Shown here piece by piece: positions 1 through 7,760 of a stretch of DNA of 9,314 nucleotides. Source of the DNA: Ignavibacteriaceae bacterium (GTDB lineage: Bacteria > Bacteroidota > Ignavibacteria > Ignavibacteriales > Ignavibacteriaceae); contig JARLHB010000290.1 in NCBI GenBank assembly GCA_031292465.1, forward strand, positions 1-9,314. The letters are read 5' to 3'. Numbering within the stretch: position 1 is the stretch's first letter; every line of letters starts with the position of its first letter. The notes under the pieces were generated by a model, which was not told the origin of the DNA, made no database searches, and saw only the letters and a program-made list of their open reading frames with translations. The position numbers were made by a program, and so were the translations under genes.

Positions 1-1477
1 CAGCTTTTCCCTTATTTAGTTCAACTAATATTTGCTGTATCCTAAAAGACTTTTCATTGCTAAAATAAGTTTCATGAAGATTTTTAATATGATCAAATAC
101 ATCTTTAATATCTGGATTAGATAAATCATAATTAGGCTCGAAATCTAAATTATTCTGATCATATTCATTTCGTTTATCAGCAATTTCAAGGGAAGCATTC
201 ACTCTTATTTTTAAATCATCGATTGAAATTGGAATGATATTTTTAATTGATAGATTATATAATGTATTAAAAACGTATAAATGTGTGTATACGTTATACG
301 TTCCTTTTCTCAACCCCTCAAGTATCTTTTCATAAAAAGTTTTTAATTCATCATCTTCTAAGATGTAATAATCTTGTAAATTATGAAGAGCATCTAAATA
401 TTCATTTGTAGGGTTATGTCCTAATTCACCTTTTATCATATCAATGTCTAAATTACCCAAAACTATAAAAGAATAAATTGAATAGAAGAATCTATAGAGA
501 CCATGAAGATTTTCAAGGTAAGCCGATGAAAATATTTCACTATATGATTCGGGTACGTAATTTGTAACCTGATTTTTCTTTATTAGTGATATATAGATAT
601 AATTATTCTCTAAATTTATTAATTCTTTCCGCTTACTTTTTTCCTCGTTATGAAAAGAACCTTTTTTAAATTCTAAAGTAATAATAAGCGAGAATAATAT
701 TATCTGTTCTTGAAGATTGGTCCTTTTGGTGTCAATGTAAGAATAAATATTTTTTAATACTTCTGTAAAGAAAAATATTATTCGCAAATTATATAAATGA
801 AATCTCTCTAAGAGGGTCACTATATTTGTTTTGTTATTTTTTAGAAATATGGGAAACTCGTTTACTCCTTTATATTTTAAAATAATAAGGTCCCATATTT
901 CATCAATGGTATAGGAAAAAGAGATTTCTCTACCAATGATTTTTTCCTTTATGTTTTTTAATTTTTCATCTTCCTCAACCTTAGTTAAATCACCTATGAT
1001 TATTACTTTTGTATGTCCGTGTTCAACAAAATGTATATTTAAATAGCCTAGTACTTCATCAATTCCAATTTTTGAACTAATCCTTTCAATATCATCAAAA
1101 ATTAATATTTTTTTATCTAACGGGAATAAACTAACTAGATTTAATTTTGTAATATCAAGATTAAAATACCCTTTTGAAATTATCTTACTAAGTTTTTTCA
1201 TACCCTCACCAATCGTTGAGAAGAGGACATGAGAAATATTATTGTCACCTTTTATTTTCAGTAACTCTAATAAGATAGATTGTTCGAGTTGGTTGATTTC
1301 AGAAACTCCATTAAGAGAAATATAAATTGGTCTGAAATGTTTATTTTCTATTTCTGGGAATAGATTATTTCTAATAAAATAAGTTTTCCCAGAACCCCAT
1401 TCACCATTAAGTAGCAGTGCATAATCTGTGGAATCGGCATTTAGATAATTATTTACGTTTTTAATAATATTATTCAT
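1..1477 (-). CDS. KAP-type P-loop NTPase, 3'-truncated by the window edge
   Basis: I read an uninterrupted minus-strand frame of 492 codons from the ATG at 1475-1477 to the window edge; there is no stop, so the C-terminus is missing. Seen: a Walker A loop GEWGSGKT at residues 25-32, then YISLNGVSEINQLE (52-65), a Walker B ILIFDDIER (124-132), a beta-strand VIIIGDLTKV that may be the sensor strand, EKIIGREI (178-185), and an arginine-bearing YNLR at about 229-232. The GxWGSGKT loop, the DD-x-x-R Walker B and the '(E)KxIG' segment are typical of KAP NTPases (named after Kidins220/ARMS and PifA). Many members carry membrane segments inserted between Walker A and B; I see none here, so this one looks soluble. 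The rest is helical and charged without a recognised domain. An in-frame TAA lies just upstream, and this ATG is the first in frame after it. There is no clear ribosome binding site. It follows bshC by 83 bp on the same strand but is visibly AT-richer. Function unknown; ATP-dependent defence or signalling is inference only. Confidence 0.85.
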   Translation of the reverse strand, partial: MNNIIKNVNNYLNADSTDYALLLNGEWGSGKTYFIRNNLFPEIENKHFRPIYISLNGVSEINQLEQSILLELLKIKGDNNISHVLFSTIGEGMKKLSKIISKGYFNLDITKLNLVSLFPLDKKILIFDDIERISSKIGIDEVLGYLNIHFVEHGHTKVIIIGDLTKVEEDEKLKNIKEKIIGREISFSYTIDEIWDLIILKYKGVNEFPIFLKNNKTNIVTLLERFHLYNLRIIFFFTEVLKNIYSYIDTKRTNLQEQIILFSLIITLEFKKGSFHNEEKSKRKELINLENNYIYISLIKKNQVTNYVPESYSEIFSSAYLENLHGLYRFFYSIYSFIVLGNLDIDMIKGELGHNPTNEYLDALHNLQDYYILEDDELKTFYEKILEGLRKGTYNVYTHLYVFNTLYNLSIKNIIPISIDDLKIRVNASLEIADKRNEYDQNNLDFEPNYDLSNPDIKDVFDHIKNLHETYFSNEKSFRIQQILVELNKGKA

Positions 1478-1530
1478 AAATAATAATACCCCATTTAAGT
1501 CATCAAATTAGTTAGTAGCCATTAATCTCT

Positions 1531-1538
1531 CAAATGTA
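1531..1538 (-). promoter_or_regulatory. Possible -7 promoter element for the KAP NTPase
   Basis: The minus strand reads TACATTTG here, an exact match to the Bacteroidota -7 consensus TAnnTTTG. It would start transcription near 1524 and give a leader of roughly 47 bases before the NTPase ATG at 1477. No TTG is present at the expected -33 distance, so the match is half a promoter and could be chance in AT-rich DNA. Confidence 0.35.
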
Positions 1539-1540
1539 TA

Positions 1541-1572
1541 ATAACCTTTATATTATTGCTTTAAAGGCTTAT
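1541..1572 (-). terminator. Weak hairpin over the bshC stop codon
   Basis: Bases 1541-1550 (ATAACCTTTA) pair with 1562-1572 (TAAAGGCTTAT) with one bulged base and an 11-base loop. The hairpin straddles the bshC stop codon at 1561-1563 and could attenuate transcription into the NTPase. The stem is AT-rich and no T-run follows on the minus strand, so a genuine intrinsic terminator is doubtful. Confidence 0.2.
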
Positions 1573-3186
1573 TATCTGGTGCTCAAACTTGTTGATTGAA
1601 AGTTCATCAAACAAATGCTTAATAATATCCGGACTGTATTTGTTTGCAAAATATATAAAGTTTATAACTCTTTCCTGCAATACGGAATTAGGCAGAACGG
1701 AATTAGTAACTTTATCAATCTGCCGCAGTGTAGTTTCATATTTTCTGCTCTGGGCTTCCATAGATTTAGCTTTCAACTCTGTTAAATAACGCAGCATCCG
1801 TTCAGTATATTTTGATGTAGAATCGCTTAATGTTTTGTCATATTCAAATAATTTTTCTTTAAGCTGCTCCATTTCTTTTTCAATATTGCCGGTGGTCTCA
1901 TTGAAAATAGCATCGATTGAACTGTTTGAAATGGAATCAATAATTTTTCCCTTTAATTTCTCTGGATCAAGCAGTAATTGCTCTAAATTTATTTCAAATT
2001 TATCAATTATTGATGAAATATTTTTTTCAAGTATTGTTGCTGAAGATCTTGGGTAAATAATAGGAGGCGTCATATTGTAGAAGTCATACAGGGGCATAAT
2101 CTGGGCGAAATAAGAAATTTCACTTGGCCCGCCGACGTAACACACTGTCGGCAATACGTAATCCTGACATATAGGCCTTAATAACACATTCGGACTAAAA
2201 TTGCCCGGTTCGCTTTCTATAGTTGCTAATAATTCTTCCTGTGTAAACTTTTTCCTTTTTCTCTTCAGCCTGAATTCCTCTTCTACGGGCTCTATTAAGT
2301 ATCGCCCTTCTTCATAGCTGTAAAAAAGATTTATAGGCCTAACTTTTACCTGTGCATGATATACTTCTTCAAGTTTAGCACTTACATTAACAAGCTTTTC
2401 GGAGTGCATTCTGAAATCCGTAATCTCTTTCTTGAAGACAGGCTTCAGGATTTCTTTTATTTTTATGTCCTGCGGATCAAACAGTATAAGGCCGTATTGG
2501 TCAAATATCCAGAAGAGAAGTTCCTTAAATGACTGCTTAAATGTTTTGCCAACACTGTAAAAGGACTTTATCTTTTCAACTAAAGAAGTGGTGTATTCTG
2601 TAGTGCGCAGATTATTTTCAAGTTCATTAAAAAAGGTATTCAATGAATCGGTAAATTGTAACATGCCCACGCTGCCTTTGTTTTCATCTTCAAGCAATTC
2701 ATTGTCGTAGGCAATATTCTTAATCTCGTTATTGTCATTTATAAGATTTATTTCTCTTACTTCATTAAAATCATGGTCGTCACCTTCCAGCCAAAAAACC
2801 GGGACAAACTGGTAATCATCATATCTTTCAGACAGGGAGGTGCTTAATTTTATTGCGGTTATAATCTTATAAAAAGTATATAAAGGCCCGCCCAGAATGC
2901 CAAGCTGCTGGCCTGTAACGATGGCTAATGTCTTTTTATCTCCGAGGGCAGAAATATTCTTCTGCGTTTTTGCAGACGGGTTAAAGCTTTTATACTGATC
3001 ATTCAATGCAGCTACAAGCTGCTCCCGTGAATGGTCATGAGATTCAGAAACTTTTCTGAAAGTCTTTAAGTATTCCTCTTTGTCGCGGAAATTAGTTATA
3101 TAAAAGCTTTTAACATTGTCAAATTCATACAGATAGTCCAGGAAAAGATTATGGTTTCCCGGGATGTCACTGAAATTAATAAACAT
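1561..3186 (-). CDS. bshC: Bacillithiol biosynthesis cysteine-adding enzyme BshC
   Basis: BshC is the putative ligase that joins cysteine to glucosaminyl-malate, the last step of bacillithiol synthesis, in the cytoplasm. The 541-residue product matches the usual family length of about 540. Seen: TGQQLGILGGPLYTFYK at about 91-107 (nucleotide-binding-like loop), PVFWLEGDDHDFNEV at 129-143, LLRPICQDYVLPTVCYVGGP at about 335-354, a long charged coiled coil around 430-490, and the closing PNSVLQERVINF segment, all family signatures. The longest frame opens at a GTG (3192), but I prefer the ATG at 3184-3186: a GGAG sits five bases upstream of it and overlaps the GTG. A good promoter motif lies 30-60 bases upstream. 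The partners BshA (glycosyltransferase) and BshB (deacetylase) are not in the window. No key segment appears missing. Confidence 0.95.
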   Translation of the reverse strand: MFINFSDIPGNHNLFLDYLYEFDNVKSFYITNFRDKEEYLKTFRKVSESHDHSREQLVAALNDQYKSFNPSAKTQKNISALGDKKTLAIVTGQQLGILGGPLYTFYKIITAIKLSTSLSERYDDYQFVPVFWLEGDDHDFNEVREINLINDNNEIKNIAYDNELLEDENKGSVGMLQFTDSLNTFFNELENNLRTTEYTTSLVEKIKSFYSVGKTFKQSFKELLFWIFDQYGLILFDPQDIKIKEILKPVFKKEITDFRMHSEKLVNVSAKLEEVYHAQVKVRPINLFYSYEEGRYLIEPVEEEFRLKRKRKKFTQEELLATIESEPGNFSPNVLLRPICQDYVLPTVCYVGGPSEISYFAQIMPLYDFYNMTPPIIYPRSSATILEKNISSIIDKFEINLEQLLLDPEKLKGKIIDSISNSSIDAIFNETTGNIEKEMEQLKEKLFEYDKTLSDSTSKYTERMLRYLTELKAKSMEAQSRKYETTLRQIDKVTNSVLPNSVLQERVINFIYFANKYSPDIIKHLFDELSINKFEHQIISL

Positions 3187-3216
3187 TACCACTCCACAAG
3201 TTTAGATTTATAGCAT

Positions 3217-3247
3217 CAAAAGTAACAAAAAGAAAATTCCTTAACAA
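3217..3247 (-). promoter_or_regulatory. Predicted bshC promoter (TTG-N20-TAnnTTTG)
   Basis: On the minus strand TTG (complement of 3245-3247) is followed after 20 bases by TACTTTTG (complement of 3217-3224). This matches the -33 TTG and -7 TAnnTTTG pattern of the Bacteroidota primary sigma factor, with spacing in the known range. A start near 3210 would leave a leader of about 24 bases before the ATG at 3186, which fits that start choice. Confidence 0.6.
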
Positions 3248-3463
3248 TTGCAAAGGCAGATAACGCAATATCTGAATAAATAAAGGTCGAGCCTGTCACA
3301 AAATAAGGTCATAATAAAATAATAACATCTTATGTTAATTATTAAAAATGTTTATTTATTTGTTTACTTTCCGTAAAATTGTAATTGAAAGTAGAATCAT
3401 GTTCTCTTAAATGGAAACAGGGTGTTGTCTATTATCACTTTTACTAAATAATTCAGAATAAAA

Positions 3464-4348
3464 ATGAAAAAAATATTCCCGGTTTTATTGTTTATCATTC
3501 TTTTCAACAGAATAGGAATTTCTCAGGATAGTCTAAGTACTTTTAAATTTGATTTCATCCCGGCAGGATTAAACTTTATGCCTTTGAAGGCGGGGGTTGA
3601 CGAGGCCAGAATGGGATTATTGTACTATACAGCCAATTCTAATATGAAAGCCGATATAGGGAATTCAGTAGATTTTCTTGGCTTTAACTTCCCATCTGCA
3701 AAAAGCAGGATTACAGTCGGCGCCGAATTTATGGCTTATGCTTACGTTACATCTTATCTTGCATACAGGCTGCAAATTGATGCTATAGACGGTATTTTCG
3801 GTGGTAATGCAACATATTCCAAAGAGTGCGAAAACGGCAGGTTCGTAGCAAGATTCAGGTATATTCATAACAGCGCGCATATGGTTGACGGCCACTGGGA
3901 CGTGGCAAATCAACAATGGATAAATAATAAGAACCCAAATGCGTATGGTAACAATTATGCAGAAGTTGTACTTGCAAGGGAAAACACACTTTGCGGAAAT
4001 TTTATTAGATATTATGCCGGCGCTGCATTTTCAACAGGTATGAAAACAGGAAGCGAACAGTTAAGGAAAAATTTATATAAAGCCGGGTTTGAATATGCAA
4101 TACCTAATTTAGCAGGAAAAATATTTGATAAGGATGAAAACATATTTGTTGCTGTTAATATTGATTTGCGGGGCATTCCGGAATATGTTGGTAACCAGAA
4201 TTATATGCTTGGCTTAAAATTCGGAAACTGGCAGGGTAAAGGCATTTCCCTTTATGCTTCATATTATAACGGCGGAGATGTTTTCAACCAGTATCTGAAC
4301 ATAAGAGTATCCCGGTTTGGAATTGGGTTTATGCTGGATTTCATTTAG
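3464..4348 (+). CDS. DUF1207-like outer-membrane beta-barrel protein
   Basis: A secreted 294-residue protein. Residues 1-20 form a signal peptide (MKK, hydrophobic core, cleavage probably before Q21). The rest alternates polar and aromatic or hydrophobic residues in short stretches separated by Gly/Asn turns, as in an outer-membrane barrel. It ends in GIGFMLDFI, a plausible last strand, although the final residue is Ile rather than Phe. The segment RYIHNSAHMVD (132-142) resembles the conserved R-x-x-H-x-S-S-H motif of DUF1207, and the early PLKAGVDEARMG stretch (40-51) also fits. DUF1207 proteins are usually nearer 400 residues, so this would be a short member. The function of the family is unknown. 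No Shine-Dalgarno is visible before the ATG and no clear promoter match was found. It is divergent from bshC and sits 89 bp before the next gene without a visible terminator. Some other small barrel family is the main alternative. Confidence 0.6.
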   Translation: MKKIFPVLLFIILFNRIGISQDSLSTFKFDFIPAGLNFMPLKAGVDEARMGLLYYTANSNMKADIGNSVDFLGFNFPSAKSRITVGAEFMAYAYVTSYLAYRLQIDAIDGIFGGNATYSKECENGRFVARFRYIHNSAHMVDGHWDVANQQWINNKNPNAYGNNYAEVVLARENTLCGNFIRYYAGAAFSTGMKTGSEQLRKNLYKAGFEYAIPNLAGKIFDKDENIFVAVNIDLRGIPEYVGNQNYMLGLKFGNWQGKGISLYASYYNGGDVFNQYLNIRVSRFGIGFMLDFI

Positions 4349-4437
4349 TAAAAGTTAATATCAGAAATCATTAATATATTGATACGGCTTAAAGATTGCA
4401 GCTATTCAACAGTAAAGTAATTATTTAGTAAAATATT

Positions 4438-5427
4438 ATGCCTGAATTTGAAGAAATAAAAGAGAATAAACTATTTAAGTTTATTACCGATAAAAAAATC
4501 AGCATGGTTTTGCTAAAGGTATTCATTTCTGCAGGATTTCTTCTTTATATAATATATAAAGTTAATTTTGCTCAGATATTTATAACAATAGCAAAAGCAA
4601 ATCTTGTCCTTATAACTGCCGCATTTATTTTAACAGCTCTTAATCTTTATCTTCAATTTAAGAAGTGGCAGATGGCTTGTGTTAATTTGCTTCACTCAAA
4701 TAACAAAAAGAAGATCTGGATATCCTTGTTTTACGGTATAGCCGCAGGCTCTTTTACACCGGTGCGCGTGGGGGAATTTTTCGGCAGGTCTATTGAATTC
4801 AGGGATAAATCATTATTGCAGGTTACATTTGCCACAATAGTTGATAAATTATTCCTTTTGTTTGTCATTTCTTTTTGCGGTTCAATATCCAGCCTGTTTT
4901 TTCTTAGGTACTATTTTCATTTTGCACTTAGTACAATATTTATATTTCTCTTTATCATTTTATTGGTCTTCGGTTTTATATCATTGATGATATTTAAACC
5001 GGAGCTTTTGAATAGTACAATACTGAAAAGGATACAGGCGTTAAAAATAATTATCTCATTAAGAGACAAGCTTAAGGACTTTAAAAGTCTTGATAAAATA
5101 TTTGCTGTTAAAATGATTTTAGTATCAGCACTGTTTTATGCGGTATTTATATTGCAATATGCGATATTAGTAGCAGCATTTTCGGGGAATTCCAATTTCT
5201 TTATGTTTCTATGGGCTGGGGTACTGGTAATGTTCACAAAGTCTATGATTACTCCTTTTACTTTTATTGATTTTGGCATACGCGAAGGCGCTTCCGTATT
5301 TTTCCTTACTAAGATGGGTGAATTAAGTACAGTCGCTTTTAATGCTCCTGCCATACTTTTTTTTATAAACATTATAATCCCATCTACAATTGGTGTAATA
5401 TTATTCTATAAGAGAGACAATGCCTGA
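4438..5427 (+). CDS. Lysylphosphatidylglycerol synthase TM-region family (UPF0104) membrane protein
   Basis: A polytopic inner-membrane protein of 329 residues with about seven to eight hydrophobic segments (roughly 22-40, 55-72, 94-104, 134-156, 163-186, 224-248, 253-270, 303-323). Family signatures are visible: GIAAGSFTPVRVGEFFGR at 100-117 and FIDFGIREGASVFF at 276-289. This fold is the membrane half of MprF and also occurs alone as a 'flippase-like' protein; the aminoacyl-transferase half of MprF is absent, so lysyl-PG synthesis should not be assumed. Stand-alone members often sit beside glycosyltransferases, and here the last 8 bases overlap the next gene's start, implying coupled translation and a shared pathway. 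The likely role is movement or handling of a lipid-linked sugar, an inference. No Shine-Dalgarno precedes the ATG. Confidence 0.85.
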   Translation: MPEFEEIKENKLFKFITDKKISMVLLKVFISAGFLLYIIYKVNFAQIFITIAKANLVLITAAFILTALNLYLQFKKWQMACVNLLHSNNKKKIWISLFYGIAAGSFTPVRVGEFFGRSIEFRDKSLLQVTFATIVDKLFLLFVISFCGSISSLFFLRYYFHFALSTIFIFLFIILLVFGFISLMIFKPELLNSTILKRIQALKIIISLRDKLKDFKSLDKIFAVKMILVSALFYAVFILQYAILVAAFSGNSNFFMFLWAGVLVMFTKSMITPFTFIDFGIREGASVFFLTKMGELSTVAFNAPAILFFINIIIPSTIGVILFYKRDNA

Positions 5428-6556
5428 TATTTACCTGCCCATAATATTTATAATCCTGTTATTGCATTATGCGTATTTCCTTATAGGAATATTAACCGGT
5501 CTAAAGAGGTTAGAATACAATAACGTACCAAAAACGAACAATGAATTTATCTCAATCATTATTCCTTTCAGAAATGAATCAGATAATATCCTAAAGAGCC
5601 TTAAAAGCATAGAAGGGCTTAATTATCCAAAAGACAAATTTGAAGTTATTTATGTGAACGACTCTTCGGATGATGATTCATTCCAAAAGATTTCCACAAT
5701 AAATAAATCAGGGAACATAAAAGTTTTATCCGTACCTGATAATTTTTCAGCAAATGCTCATAAGAAAAGGGCAGTAAGATTCGGAATTGAGAATTCAAAA
5801 GGGAGCATAATATTTACTACAGACGCAGACTGTGTGCATCAGTCCGACTGGCTTGCCAATATGATGAACTGCTTTGATGAAAATACAGGATTTGTCTCCG
5901 GCCCGGTGGAATTTTATGACGGAAAAACCAAATGGGAAAATATTCAAAAGCTTGAATTTGCCGGACTTGTATTGGCAGGAGCAGGATTAATAGGCAAAAA
6001 CCGTCCCATAATCTGCAATGCAGCTAATATTGCATACAGAAAGAAAGCGTTTGAAGTTGTTAACGGCTTTAATGATAACATGAGCCTTTCTTCCGGCGAT
6101 GATGAATTCCTTATGCAGAAAATATGGAAAGAGACAAGCTACAAAGTAAAATTCTGTATGAACAGGGATGCGGTTGTAAAAACAGATACAAATAAAACAG
6201 TCGGACAGTTTTATAATCAAAGGAAAAGATGGGCAAGCAAGGGATTGTTTTACACGGATAAACTGCTTGTATTTAAGCTGATTTTAATTTTCTTTTTTTA
6301 TGCAGGACTTTTTGCCATGCCGTTTCTTGCGGCTTTTGTATCAATAAAATATTTATTGATATTTGTCGTAAGCATTTTAGTAAAATATTCACTTGAATAT
6401 AAAATAGTAAGCACAGGTTCCAGACTGCTGTTTTCTAATGATATGTTAAAGAACTTTTACCTTGCTGAAATATTGCAGGTACCTTATATTATTATTGCAG
6501 GCATATCAGGATTATTCGGAAATTTTACATGGAAAGAAAGAAAAGTAAAAAGGTAA
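5420..6556 (+). CDS. Membrane-anchored family 2 glycosyltransferase
   Basis: A processive-type GT2 enzyme of 378 residues that should use a nucleotide-sugar on the cytoplasmic face of the inner membrane. Seen in order: an N-terminal membrane helix (about 5-27); the GT-A start ISIIIPFRNESDN (44-56); VIYVNDSSDD (76-85); the metal-binding DAD at 135-137; SGDDEF (225-230), in the position of the catalytic acidic motif; QRKRW (267-271), the QxxRW motif; then two or three C-terminal helices (about 283-325 and 352-367) and a closing FTWKERK. All catalytic motifs are present, so the enzyme looks intact. Acceptor and donor cannot be read from the sequence; cellulose or hyaluronan-like synthases are usually larger, so a glycolipid or small surface glycan is more likely. 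The ATG overlaps the end of the flippase-like gene by 8 bp; def follows after 33 bp. The purine-rich AGAGAGAC before the ATG is a weak ribosome binding site. Confidence 0.9.
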   Translation: MPDIYLPIIFIILLLHYAYFLIGILTGLKRLEYNNVPKTNNEFISIIIPFRNESDNILKSLKSIEGLNYPKDKFEVIYVNDSSDDDSFQKISTINKSGNIKVLSVPDNFSANAHKKRAVRFGIENSKGSIIFTTDADCVHQSDWLANMMNCFDENTGFVSGPVEFYDGKTKWENIQKLEFAGLVLAGAGLIGKNRPIICNAANIAYRKKAFEVVNGFNDNMSLSSGDDEFLMQKIWKETSYKVKFCMNRDAVVKTDTNKTVGQFYNQRKRWASKGLFYTDKLLVFKLILIFFFYAGLFAMPFLAAFVSIKYLLIFVVSILVKYSLEYKIVSTGSRLLFSNDMLKNFYLAEILQVPYIIIAGISGLFGNFTWKERKVKR

Positions 6557-6589
6557 TATTCCTTTAATTTAATAATAATTGAAAAATAT

Positions 6590-7165
6590 ATGAAACTTCC
6601 AATTTTAGCATACGGACATCCTAAATTAAGACAAAAATGTGAGGATATAACAAAGAATTACCCAAAACTGGATAATCTTATCGAAGATATGTGGGAGACC
6701 TTATATGCAGCCAATGGTGCAGGCCTGGCTGCCCCGCAGGTGGGCAGATCCATAAGATTATTCGTAATTGATACTATTGAGGAGTATGATCAAAGCTCCA
6801 CAAAAGGGAGAGAAAAATTTGTAGGTGACAAAGGAATAACGGAAGTATTCATAAATCCCCAAATAATTGAGAGGGCGGGGAAAGTTTGGTCCAATACAGA
6901 AGGATGTTTGAGTATCCCTAATGTATGGGTAGACACTGAACGGAAAATGTCACTCATTATAAGGTATCTTAATAAAGATTTTGAAGAACGTGAAATGTTC
7001 TTCAGCGGGGCAACTGCGAGAGCAATTTTCCACGAATATGATCATATAGAAGGAATACTTTTTACTGATTATTCAAATAATCCGGTAATAAAAGATAAAT
7101 TGGAAAGAATTGCACGCGGTGATGTAAAAGTTAATTATAAAATGCTTTTCCACAAGGCTAAATAA
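6590..7165 (+). CDS. def: Peptide deformylase
   Basis: This enzyme removes the formyl group from the starting methionine of new proteins, in the cytoplasm at the ribosome exit. The three catalytic motifs are intact in the 191-residue product: GAGLAAPQ (43-50), EGCLS (104-108, with metal ligand C106), and HEYDH (148-152, with H148, E149 and H152). The third motif has Tyr where many deformylases have Ile or Leu. An extra loop of about 20 residues between the first two motifs (about 63-83) and a basic C-terminal tail are within the range known for Bacteroidota enzymes. The gene starts 33 bp after the glycosyltransferase on the same strand, so it may be co-transcribed with it, although the functions are unrelated. 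There is no obvious Shine-Dalgarno before the ATG. Confidence 0.97.
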   Translation: MKLPILAYGHPKLRQKCEDITKNYPKLDNLIEDMWETLYAANGAGLAAPQVGRSIRLFVIDTIEEYDQSSTKGREKFVGDKGITEVFINPQIIERAGKVWSNTEGCLSIPNVWVDTERKMSLIIRYLNKDFEEREMFFSGATARAIFHEYDHIEGILFTDYSNNPVIKDKLERIARGDVKVNYKMLFHKAK

Positions 7166-7224
7166 TTTTTGTACGTCGAAACGTGTATTTAGTTCAATAT
7201 TTATATGTGGATTATTAATATATA

Positions 7225-7230
7225 AAGGAG
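7225..7230 (+). promoter_or_regulatory. Strong Shine-Dalgarno of the OsmC gene
   Basis: AAGGAG lies 11 bases before the ATG at 7242. It is the best ribosome binding site in the window; the other plus-strand genes up to this point lack one. It fixes the start and suggests comparatively strong translation. Confidence 0.6.
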
Positions 7231-7241
7231 AGCGCTTTATT

Positions 7242-7667
7242 ATGGCGGAAGAATTAACAGCATCTGTTGAATTAGTAAACCAAAAATTTAAATTTACGGG
7301 AACTGCAATGTTTAATGATCCTGTATCAATAGACTATGTTACGCCTATGGGAGACGGTGAAGGCTACACTTCACTGGAATTATTCCTTTTAAGTTTTGCA
7401 TCATGCAGCGCATCATCCATTCTCTTTCTATTACGGAAATCAAAGAAAAATATATCCGGCTTAAAAGTTAATGCTAAGGGCATAAGAAGAGAAACACATC
7501 CGACATCATTTGAAAAAATAAATCTTGAGTATGTTGTTAATTCACCGGATGTAACCAATGCAGATATAGAAAAAGTATTAAAATTATCGGAAGAAACTTA
7601 CTGTCCTGTTTGGGCAATGATAAAGAATAACGTTGTAGTAAATACTGTATTTCAAATTATTAACTGA
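7242..7667 (+). CDS. OsmC family protein (YhfA-like)
   Basis: A small cytoplasmic protein of 141 residues, close to the usual family length. OsmC and Ohr are thiol peroxidases that reduce organic hydroperoxides through two cysteines. Both are visible here: C55 in SFASCSASSI on the central helix, and C121 in EETYCPVWAMI. The GDGEGYTSLELFLLSFASC segment (37-55) and the short N-terminal strands fit the YhfA-type subgroup, which lacks a firmly known substrate, so peroxidase activity is likely but not proven. It follows def by 76 bp on the same strand and has its own strong ribosome binding site; no clear -7 promoter motif was found in the gap, although a near match (TAATTTTTG, one base too long) occurs just after the def stop. 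Confidence 0.9.
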   Translation: MAEELTASVELVNQKFKFTGTAMFNDPVSIDYVTPMGDGEGYTSLELFLLSFASCSASSILFLLRKSKKNISGLKVNAKGIRRETHPTSFEKINLEYVVNSPDVTNADIEKVLKLSEETYCPVWAMIKNNVVVNTVFQIIN

Positions 7668-7760
7668 CGTTACACAGCCTTCAAAAATATTGTTAAGCAG
7701 CCCCGAGTATTAGCATGGTCATCACTATGTGATAATTCGGAGAATAAGGATAACCCGGAT

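Noticed and set aside
3323..3337. Perfect dyad TAACAT-CTT-ATGTTA in the intergenic region between bshC and the barrel gene
   Set aside because: A six-pair AT-rich dyad is expected about once by chance in a stretch of this size and composition, and it matches no regulator site I can name with confidence.
7163..7241. TAATTTTTG after the def stop as an OsmC promoter
   Set aside because: The spacing between TA and TTTG is three bases rather than two and I found no well-placed TTG upstream.
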